From Bryobacterales bacterium (GTDB taxonomy: Bacteria > Acidobacteriota > Terriglobia > Bryobacterales > Bryobacteraceae), in contig JAIXKK010000080.1 in NCBI GenBank assembly GCA_026954325.1, forward strand, positions 7,497-71,496: a stretch of DNA of 64,000 nt. Direction: 5' to 3'. Numbering within the stretch: the stretch's first letter is position 1; the number at the start of each line of letters is the position of its first letter. The notes below the pieces were generated by a model. It was given only the letters and a program-made list of their open reading frames with translations, was not told where the DNA came from and made no database searches. Below, piece after piece: positions 53,713 through 61,023 of the stretch. The position numbers and the translations under genes are program-made.

Positions 53713-53974
53713 CGGAGCCCTCCGGCGTGAAGTTCATCATGGACAACCACACCGCCGCGTCGAGGCGGCGGGATCAGGTCGCGTTGCTCGATTCCCTTTC
53801 GGGTCAAATGAGAATGGCTCCGGTCTGTAAGACGGGGATGGACGGGAAAAAGTCGATCGTGCCCCTCGGTTTCATGATTTTCCGGATGGAACAGGCAGGC
53901 GGCTCAGACAGTCGTCGGGCCGTTGCCGAGTGTATAATCGTACCTGCCGAAAAACTACTGGCGTGAGGGGCCAA

Positions 53975-54658
53975 ATGACATTTCGAGGAAAGCGGGGACT
54001 TCAAGGTCTCCTGATCTTGCTGGGAAGCGGCGCCGCGGGTGCGTTCGCCTGGCAACTTGCCCAATCACCGGCTGAAAAGTACATCGCCGCCATGGACAAC
54101 CCGCACCGCGTCCTGAAGGTCGATGAGGTCATTGCGAAGTTGGAACTCAAGCCTGGGATGATCGTCGCCGACATCGGCTCGGGCAGCGGATCGTTCGCTA
54201 TTCCCATGGCCAAAGCGATCGCGCCGGATGGAGTCCTGTACGCGGTCGATATTGACCAGGCCATGCTCGATCACGTGGCCGCCCGGGCCAAGGAAGCGGG
54301 TGTAACCAACATCCGCGCCGTGCTGGGCGAATACGATGATCCCAAACTGCCCGTCAAGAACGTGGACGTCGCGTTCTTCCACCGCGTCCTGCACATGATC
54401 GAACACCGCCAGGCCTATCTCAACGCAACCGCAAGGTATCTCGCGCCGGACGGGCGTGTCGTGGTGATCGACAAGAACCGGGAGGACTCGCCGGACTGGA
54501 TGTGGCTGAACCAGTCCGACGTGGACACGTGGATGGCGGCCATCGGCTTCTACCCCGCCCAACACTTCGCTGTCTTCGACGACAGGTACTTCGTGACATA
54601 CCAGCGCCCGTACGGCAAGAGTGTGCTCCTGAAGAAGGGCGCGTCAAAGAAGAATTGA
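53975..54658 (+). CDS. SAM-dependent class I methyltransferase with N-terminal helix
   Basis: 227 residues. An N-terminal hydrophobic helix (LLILLGSGAAGAFAW) is followed by the SAM-binding motif VADIGSGSGSFAIPMA, then AVDIDQAMLDHV and FFHRVLHMIEH. ATG 53975 has GAGGGG upstream. It sits alone on the plus strand inside the secretion gene block. Substrate unknown. Confidence 0.82.
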   Translation: MTFRGKRGLQGLLILLGSGAAGAFAWQLAQSPAEKYIAAMDNPHRVLKVDEVIAKLELKPGMIVADIGSGSGSFAIPMAKAIAPDGVLYAVDIDQAMLDHVAARAKEAGVTNIRAVLGEYDDPKLPVKNVDVAFFHRVLHMIEHRQAYLNATARYLAPDGRVVVIDKNREDSPDWMWLNQSDVDTWMAAIGFYPAQHFAVFDDRYFVTYQRPYGKSVLLKKGASKKN

Positions 54659-54670
54659 GCCGGCGCTGCT

Positions 54671-54957
54671 TTACAGCCCGGCATCACACCCCGAGGTATC
54701 GCCCTCGGCCTTGCCCGTGTCGCCGCGGTGATCTTCATAGTATGCGAGACACTCGTAAATCTGTGACTTGGTCAGTTGAGGAAAGCAGTTCGCCTTAACG
54801 AATCAATCGTTTCGCCATTCCGAGGAAGTCCAATGACATCGTGGACGGCAATCCTGGTATCTTCGACAATCGGTTTTCCACCGCGCACGCCGGCGGAACG
54901 AACGATGTAACAATAGGCTTCCGAGGATTGATTGCATACCGCGATGGTACCGCCCAC
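54671..54957 (-). pseudogene. DUF433 protein, frameshifted
   Basis: The first frame gives GGKPIVEDTRIAVHDVIGL and NGETIDSL, the core of the DUF433 (antitoxin-like) family. The end of the family, FPQLTKSQIYECLAYYEDH, is in another frame, entered near 54782-54800. One base lost or two gained would explain it. The start codon is uncertain. It lies between gspE and gspF. DUF433 proteins often pair with DUF5615 toxins; none is adjacent. Confidence 0.65.
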
Positions 54958-54987
54958 CCGTTGTCAGCCGATGGGCGCAGCCTCCCG

Positions 54988-56622
54988 TCAAAATTCCTGC
55001 GTCACCCGCGTCACCTCTTCCGCGGTAGTCACTCCCAGCTTCACCTTCAGCCAGCCGTCTTCCCGCAAGTTCCGCATCCCGTTCCGCCGCGCAGTCTCCG
55101 TCAGCACACTCGCGTCCGCATTCTGCATGATGAGCCGGCGCAACTCGTCATTCAGCTCCATCATCTCGAAAATCCCGACACGCCCCACCATTCCCACCCC
55201 GAAGCATCGTTCGCAGCCTTTGCCTTTGAACGAGGTGATGGTCTCCCCGAGCGGCGTCGTAATCTGCCGGTGCGGCGTCCGGCAATGCGGACAAATCACC
55301 CTCACCAGCCGCTGCGCCAGCACCGCCACCAGCGAGGAAGTAATGAGGTAGTTCTCCACACCCATATCCGTCAGCCGCGTAATAGCGCTCGGCGCGTCAT
55401 TCGTGTGCAGCGTCGAAAATACGAAGTGCCCCGTCAACGCGGCCCGGATGGCGATATCCGCCGTCTCCCGGTCGCGGATCTCGCCCACCATGATCACATC
55501 CGGATCCTGGCGCACAATATGGCGCAACCCGCTCGCGAACGTCAGCCCGATCTGCGGATTGACGTGGATCTGGTTGATCCCGTCCATCTGGTATTCCACC
55601 GGGTCTTCGATCGTGATGATCTTCTTATCCGTCTGGTTGATCCTCTTGAGCGCGGAATAAAGCGTCGTGGATTTGCCGCTGCCCGTAGGTCCCGTCACCA
55701 GAAAGATGCCGTGCGGCAGTCCCGTGAAATACTCCATCCGCGCCAGCATGTGATCATCAAAACCGAGATTGCGAAGGTCGTAGAAATCGCCGGCCGAGCG
55801 GTCCAGCAAACGCATCACCACGCTCTCCCCGTACAACGTCGGAAGCGTGGAAACGCGCAAATCCACTTCGCGCCCAAGCGTCTTGATCTTGATGCGCCCG
55901 TCCTGCGGCAAACGGCGTTCCGCGATGTTGAGTTTCGCCATCAATTTGATACGCGAAATGATCGCCGCCTTCATCTCCCGCGGCGGCGGGTCCTGGGAAT
56001 GGAGCACGCCGTCAATTCGAAATCGAATGCGAAACTCTTTTTCGAACGGCTCCACGTGAATGTCGCTGGCGCGCTTTTCGAGCGCCGTGCCGATCATCGT
56101 ATTCACCAGGCGGATCACCGGAGCCTCGCTCGCCATGTCGCGCAGGTGCTCCAGATCCTCCTCCGAGGCGGCCACCGATTCCGCCTCTCCTTCCGTGCGC
56201 GCCCGCTCGCCCAGGTATTTGTCGATCGCATCAACAATCTCCTGCTCGTTGGCAAGCGCCGGCTGCACCTTCAATCCGGTGACCGATTCCACCGCGCGGA
56301 TCGTCTCTACATCGAGCGGATCCGCCATCGCCAGCCGCAGCGAAGAGTCGCTCATGCCGATCGGCAGCGCCCTGAACTGACGCAAAAACCGCGGCGCCAG
56401 CGACTCGGTTTCCGGAACGGCCGGCGGCGGCCCGTCAATCACCGTCAGCGGGACTCCAAGCTGCTCGCTGAGGCAGCCAAGCATGTCGCGCATCGCCAGA
56501 AAGCCCAGATCCACCAGGATCTTGCCGATCTTTTCTCCGCGTTCCCCCTGGATCTCGAGCGCCCGGTCCAGTTCCTCCGCCGAGATGAGCTTCCGGGACA
56601 GAAGCATTTCGCCAAGGCGCAT
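54988..56622 (-). CDS. gspE: Type II secretion ATPase GspE
   Basis: 544 residues. An N1-like MshEN domain (LGEMLLSRKLISAEELDRAL) is followed by the C-terminal ATPase: Walker A GPTGSGKSTTLY, Asp box TIEDPVEYQM, Walker B DPDVIMVGEIRDRETAD and the His box FSTLHTNDA. A zinc-binding CPHC ... CERC pair follows. ATG 56622 directly follows the stop of the secreted protein (TAGATG). Confidence 0.95.
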   Translation of the reverse strand: MRLGEMLLSRKLISAEELDRALEIQGERGEKIGKILVDLGFLAMRDMLGCLSEQLGVPLTVIDGPPPAVPETESLAPRFLRQFRALPIGMSDSSLRLAMADPLDVETIRAVESVTGLKVQPALANEQEIVDAIDKYLGERARTEGEAESVAASEEDLEHLRDMASEAPVIRLVNTMIGTALEKRASDIHVEPFEKEFRIRFRIDGVLHSQDPPPREMKAAIISRIKLMAKLNIAERRLPQDGRIKIKTLGREVDLRVSTLPTLYGESVVMRLLDRSAGDFYDLRNLGFDDHMLARMEYFTGLPHGIFLVTGPTGSGKSTTLYSALKRINQTDKKIITIEDPVEYQMDGINQIHVNPQIGLTFASGLRHIVRQDPDVIMVGEIRDRETADIAIRAALTGHFVFSTLHTNDAPSAITRLTDMGVENYLITSSLVAVLAQRLVRVICPHCRTPHRQITTPLGETITSFKGKGCERCFGVGMVGRVGIFEMMELNDELRRLIMQNADASVLTETARRNGMRNLREDGWLKVKLGVTTAEEVTRVTQEF

Positions 56623-57168
56623 CTAGTATTCCTGAATTTTGAGAACCGAATCGAGCAGCGAGTGGTCGCGCTTGCCCGTCGAGATTTCGAGCAGATTCTT
56701 CTTGTAGGCCTGCATGACAATCTGGGCCGGGATGCCGGAACTGTCCTCCCCGGGATGCCGCGTCAGCGAAATGCCGAGCGCCATCTGCTCGTCCGGGTCC
56801 AGGCCCTCGTGAGTGGCCGCCGATTCGAGCAGCATCTGCTTCATGGCGGTCCGCAGCAGCGGCAGACGTTGCAGCTTCTTCTGGCGCACGCGCAGCCAGT
56901 CCGCCTTGCTCATCTGCTGGTGGAACGGGCTGATCCCCGGAACGGGCGCCAGGTCCACCTCGGCGGAGTAGACAATGCCGAAGCCTTCCACATACACCCC
57001 GCGTGTCATGCCGAGCAGCAGGAATGGGTCCCCTTCGAGAACCTCACGCTCCAGGCGATGGTCGAAGCTCTTTTCCACCGCCGCAATCGAGGTGCGCGTC
57101 AGTTTGGCGCGCCCCGTGGCGCACAGCGAGATAGCCGCGGCAACGGCGAGCGCTAGCAGGCGTTTCAT
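56623..57168 (-). CDS. Secreted protein of unknown function, upstream of gspE
   Basis: 181 residues with a signal peptide (KRLLALAVAAAISLCATGRA). The remainder is charged and helical (DHRLEREVLEGDPFLLLGM). I recognise no motif. The gene overlaps the anti-sigma stop by four bases and abuts gspE, so it is part of the sigma/secretion operon. Confidence 0.65.
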   Translation of the reverse strand: MKRLLALAVAAAISLCATGRAKLTRTSIAAVEKSFDHRLEREVLEGDPFLLLGMTRGVYVEGFGIVYSAEVDLAPVPGISPFHQQMSKADWLRVRQKKLQRLPLLRTAMKQMLLESAATHEGLDPDEQMALGISLTRHPGEDSSGIPAQIVMQAYKKNLLEISTGKRDHSLLDSVLKIQEY

Positions 57169-57761
57169 TTGCCGGCTCCTTCCTGGTTGCTGGCGAGGTA
57201 AACCATGCGGTTCATCTGCTTCCGCAGCAGTTCGAAGTTCGCGTCCACGGTGGCCCGGTCGGCTTGGCGCGCCAGCGCGAAACGCTTCTCCGCGTCATCG
57301 AGCGCCACGCGGACCAGCACCTTCGACTTGCCTTCCTCTTCCGCCCTCACCTGCGTTACGGCCTTTGTAATGGCAGCCTCCAGCCGTTTCCCTACTTCAG
57401 CCTCGATCTGTCGCGAAACCTCCGGCGGATGCACCGCGGCGGCCACGGGTTGCGCCGGACGGGCCAGCACGCCGTGCCCCAGAATCGCCGCGGCAAGCAT
57501 CGCCGAACAGCCGAAGGCCAGCCTCGGGGCCGAGTTCCAAAAGCGCTGCAGCCAGTTCGGCTCGAATACCTTATCGGAAACAAAGGCGATCCGGCGGGGG
57601 GGCTCCTCTTCCGGCAGGCGCCGCAACGCGCCGGTCACCAGTTGCAGCCGCTCCACTTCCGCGGCGGCTTCGGGGTGGGTGGCCAGGTGGCGTTCCACCT
57701 GCGCACGTTCGGCGTCGGTGAGTTCACCGAGGACGTAGGCTTCGAGATCGGGTGCTTTCAT
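57165..57761 (-). CDS. Putative anti-sigma factor, transmembrane
   Basis: 198 residues. The N-terminus DLEAYVLGELTDAERAQVERHLATHPEAAAEVE has the anti-sigma (zf-HC2-like) helical layout but no cysteine pair. One membrane helix (LAFGCSAMLAAAILGHGVLA) follows, then a coiled-coil outer part. ATG 57761 overlaps the sigma stop (ATGA). Confidence 0.77.
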   Translation of the reverse strand: MKAPDLEAYVLGELTDAERAQVERHLATHPEAAAEVERLQLVTGALRRLPEEEPPRRIAFVSDKVFEPNWLQRFWNSAPRLAFGCSAMLAAAILGHGVLARPAQPVAAAVHPPEVSRQIEAEVGKRLEAAITKAVTQVRAEEEGKSKVLVRVALDDAEKRFALARQADRATVDANFELLRKQMNRMVYLASNQEGAGK

Positions 57762-58300
57762 GGGGTGCTCCGCACAGGCGCCAGGATTTCCTTGAGCGTC
57801 TCCAGTGCCGTATACACACGCGATTTCACCGTGGAAACCGGCGTGTCCAGCACTTCGGCGATTTCTTCGAACTTGAATCCCTGGTACACCTTCAACAAAA
57901 CGGCTTCGCGTTGATCTTCCGTCAGCCGCTCGAGAGCGCGCTCCACGGCGAGCGACGTTTCGATGGGAAGCAGCGTACCCCACCCCGCCGCGGCCGGCTT
58001 CGGTTCCCCCGGTTCGCCCTCGGACTTCGGCTTGCGCAGCAGCGAGTACGCCTCGTTGTGCGCGATCCGGAACAGCCAGGAACCGAATCGCGACGGATCC
58101 TCGAGTTTGCCGAGGCTCTGGTACGCCTTCAAAAACACATCCTGGCTCAAGTCCATCGAATCTTCCCGGTTTCCCGTCAACCTCAACAGATAGTTATAGA
58201 TACGCTTTTCCCAACGGGAGACGAGAAGATTGTAGGCATCGACGCTCCCGCGCCGCGCCCGCAGTATCAGGTCGCGATCCTCGACTTCCCGGAAGATCAA
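57758..58300 (-). CDS. RNA polymerase ECF-type sigma factor heading the secretion operon
   Basis: 180 residues. Region 2 (FNYLLRLTGNREDSMDLSQDVFLKAY-like: YNYLLRLTGNREDSMDL) and FGSWLFRIAHNEAYSLLR are followed by region 4 (LLKVYQGFKFEEIAEVLDTPVSTVKSRVYTALETLK). The start is TTG. It overlaps the anti-sigma gene and is followed by a secreted protein and gspE. Confidence 0.9.
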   Translation of the reverse strand: MIFREVEDRDLILRARRGSVDAYNLLVSRWEKRIYNYLLRLTGNREDSMDLSQDVFLKAYQSLGKLEDPSRFGSWLFRIAHNEAYSLLRKPKSEGEPGEPKPAAAGWGTLLPIETSLAVERALERLTEDQREAVLLKVYQGFKFEEIAEVLDTPVSTVKSRVYTALETLKEILAPVRSTP

Positions 58301-58419
58301 AAAGCTTTGCCTGCTCCAGTCCGTAAGACGCCGCCCGCTCGAAAAAAGACGGATGCGCCCGGCCTTTCTTTATTATGGGGCCGTGATCACAAACCCAGCA
58401 CCGGCGTTAGTCTGAAAGC

Positions 58420-58920
58420 ATGCCTTCCAAGAAGAGATCCCCCGATTCCCAGGCCGCCCTCCGCGAACAGCTTGCCTATCTGCTCCAAGGCGGCAACGCA
58501 CATCTCAGCTTTTCCGGCGCATTGAGCCATCTCCCTCTCGAGAAGGCCGGTCTCCGCCCGCCCGGCGCCCCTCATTCCGTCTGGGAACTTCTCGAACACA
58601 TGCGCATTGCCCAGGAGGACATTCTGCGCTTCAGCCAGTCGGCCGAGTACGTCTCGCCCAAGTGGCCCGATGGCTATTGGCCGCCGGCCATCGCGCCGCC
58701 CGGCGCCAGGGACTGGAAACATGCCATCCGCCGCTTCGAAGACGACCTCGCCGAGTTCGTCGCCATGGTGCTCGATCCGGACCAGGATCTCTATCACGTG
58801 TTTGCATGGGGCAGCGGGCAAACGCTGCTCCGCGAGGCTCTCGTCCTGGCCGACCACAATTCCTATCACCTCGGCCAGATCGTACTCGTGCGGCAACTAC
58901 TTGGCGCGTGGCGCGCCTGA
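58420..58920 (+). CDS. DinB family protein
   Basis: 166 residues. Four-helix DinB features include HMRIAQEDILRF and the metal-binding ALVLADHNSYHLGQ. DinB/YfiT proteins are metal-dependent thiol-linked transferases or hydrolases of uncertain substrate. It is divergent from the ECF sigma gene and overlaps the convergent esterase by 24 bases. Confidence 0.82.
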   Translation: MPSKKRSPDSQAALREQLAYLLQGGNAHLSFSGALSHLPLEKAGLRPPGAPHSVWELLEHMRIAQEDILRFSQSAEYVSPKWPDGYWPPAIAPPGARDWKHAIRRFEDDLAEFVAMVLDPDQDLYHVFAWGSGQTLLREALVLADHNSYHLGQIVLVRQLLGAWRA

Positions 58921-60471
58921 TGCAATGCACCCAAAGCTCTCCGCCTCATCAAGGCTACCCGAGCCTTTGTAGCGCGCCACCTGCGGATACGGGCACAGCG
59001 GACGCGTGCGCACCACCTTGCCTCCCTCCAACTTCGAAGCAGTGATTGTCGTGGGCGCGACACCATCCTCCACCCAACGCTCCAGGGCCAGCGTCAGATC
59101 ATTCCGCGCATCCGCCTTCCCAGCCCCCCTCCCCCAGAACGGGTCGGGTCCGGGCCCTCCTCCACAATGCTGCATGCCGGGCGCCATGTAGAGGCGCACG
59201 AACCGGGCCGCTTTCTTCGCTCCCACCTTGGCTACCACCTCTTTGTAATAGTTGATGGTGTTCAGCGGCGTCAGCGCGGCATCACACCACCCGTGATAAA
59301 GAATCAACTTGCCTCCCCGTGCATCGAAAGGCTTCAGATTCGCATCGGTCGAATTCAAAATCGGGGCCAGCTTCTTCTGGATGAGGGCCACATCCTTGTC
59401 GTAATTCATAGTCCTGAAATCCCATGAAGGATTCTCGAACACCATGTTCTTGAACATCTGCGTGCCGAAGAAGTACTGGAGGCTCTTATCCGGCTCCGCG
59501 CTGTTGATCCACGCGCCCCACCCGCCGCGCCCGGTCTCGCCCCCGGGAACAAACCCTGGAAAAATGGACTTTCCCTTCGGGTCTTTCGGGCCTTCATAAA
59601 TCTTCCGCAGCGTCTCCACCTGCGGGGCAGTCAGACAATCGCCCGAATCCTCCCCCTTGCACAGCAACGTCCCGGCATCGAAGTGGCATTGCCTCGGATC
59701 TTCCAGCAATCCGTCCGCGGCGCCATCCCGCGCATCGCACGCCGCCAGCACCGCCGATTCGATGGTCTTCAGCTTGGCGGGCGGTATATAGCTCGCCGGA
59801 TCCTTCAGCAGCGCCTGTTCGTTCCACACAAACCCGATCCCGATCAGCGTGAAAGCGTTGGCCGGAGCCCCGGAGATGATGCCGTCATAGTCGCCCGGAT
59901 AGCGCTGAGCCTCCATCAAAGCCTGCCTTCCCCCGTTCGAACAGCTCGCGAAATAGGATTTCGATGGAGCCTTCCCATAGAAAGCCTCGACAATCGCTTT
60001 CGCCTTCACCGTCATCTCGTGAATGCCGCGATAGCCATAATCGATGAGTTTCTCGTGGCGCCCCAGAGCCCAACTCGCGTCGCCTCCGCTATGTCCCGTG
60101 TCGGTCGAAGCGGTCGCATAGCCGCGCGCTAGCGGAGCCGCCATTCCCCCATACGAAATGCTCCCCGCGAACCCACCGTTCCCCACGCCTTGAAATTTTC
60201 CATTCCATCCCGAAGCGGGCATCCATACTTCGAACCGGATGTCCGAGTCCGGCGAAGGCCGCATCACACCCGTGACCCGGCAGAAAGCCGGAACATTCTT
60301 AATAGGATCCGCTGCGCCGGGCGGAGTGAAGGCCCCGGCTTCCACCGTCTGCGCCAAAGCGATGGTGGCGTCAGGAAATTTCAGAGAGGTCAGGCTCTCG
60401 CAGGTGGCGGCGCGGATTGGAACCATGCCAACCGCCAAAAACAACACGGCCCGCGTGAAGGGAACGAACAT
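58897..60471 (-). CDS. Tannase/feruloyl esterase family protein
   Basis: 524 residues with a signal peptide. Serine in YFASCSNGGRQAL, aspartate in HGWCDAALTP and histidine in APGMQHCGGGPGPDPF form the tannase-family triad. The paired cysteines CSNGG and MQHC are the CS-D-HC arrangement of this family. It hydrolyses ester bonds in plant phenolics such as gallate or ferulate. It is convergent with DinB. Secreted, so a candidate T2SS cargo. Confidence 0.9.
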   Translation of the reverse strand: MFVPFTRAVLFLAVGMVPIRAATCESLTSLKFPDATIALAQTVEAGAFTPPGAADPIKNVPAFCRVTGVMRPSPDSDIRFEVWMPASGWNGKFQGVGNGGFAGSISYGGMAAPLARGYATASTDTGHSGGDASWALGRHEKLIDYGYRGIHEMTVKAKAIVEAFYGKAPSKSYFASCSNGGRQALMEAQRYPGDYDGIISGAPANAFTLIGIGFVWNEQALLKDPASYIPPAKLKTIESAVLAACDARDGAADGLLEDPRQCHFDAGTLLCKGEDSGDCLTAPQVETLRKIYEGPKDPKGKSIFPGFVPGGETGRGGWGAWINSAEPDKSLQYFFGTQMFKNMVFENPSWDFRTMNYDKDVALIQKKLAPILNSTDANLKPFDARGGKLILYHGWCDAALTPLNTINYYKEVVAKVGAKKAARFVRLYMAPGMQHCGGGPGPDPFWGRGAGKADARNDLTLALERWVEDGVAPTTITASKLEGGKVVRTRPLCPYPQVARYKGSGSLDEAESFGCIASGAPRAK

Positions 60472-61023
60472 GGTGGCGTCTCCTGTTGAGGTTTTACCCA
60501 GCCGATCATTCAGTCTAACGCAGCAAGCGTCTGTTGAGGCTGCACGTCGAGATCGCCCTTAGTCCGGCATAGCCGCACCTCATCACCTCCACTGTCTGGT
60601 TCGCCGTACCGAGTTGTAGAGAATCCTGGGAGCCGTTCGAATTTGGCTGGCGATTATATATCAGCGCCACCGCGTGGTCCTGCATGCCGGAGAGCGCCGC
60701 GCCCGCCCGCGCCCAATACGCGCACCCGGCTCCGCCCATTTCTCCACAACCCCCGACCAAACGTCACCAACGTGCAATCTGCCGCTTCAACGAAGGCCAG
60801 CAAGTAAGCGTCGCTCCAGAAGTTCGGCCCGCCTTTCCTGCCCTCCGGGCACTTTCGCCAGCAACGGCCGAAATCGGGCGCCTCAGGCAGAAAAACCACC
60901 CGCTCATCCTCGCTGAATCCATCCCGCACCCTCCATGCTTGCTCGGGTGTGATCGCTCAACCTCCCACCCTTGCGCCGCCCCTTCACAAACTCCGCCCCC
61001 TGATACGATAAATTCATCGCTTC
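60472..61023. other. Intergenic stretch holding a PIN-domain remnant
   Basis: This 550-bp region has a VapC-like fragment (60654-60929, listed separately) and no other supported gene. TACGAT at 61003-61008 lies 15 nt before the kinase ATG at 61024 and may be part of its promoter. Confidence 0.5.
60654..60929 (-). pseudogene. Fragment of a PIN-domain (VapC-like) toxin
   Basis: This frame ends with SDAYLLAF followed by LVTFGRGL, resembling the C-terminal half of PIN-domain toxins (WTDAYLAAFA ... LVTFD). The N-terminal half with the first acidic residues is missing, and the conserved aspartate after LVTF is glycine. No antitoxin is adjacent. It is a decayed toxin, supported by one segment only. 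Confidence 0.4.

Noticed and set aside
54841..57156. 771-codon forward ORF across gspE
   Set aside because: Antisense shadow of gspE and its neighbour; Arg/His-rich composition typical of such shadows.
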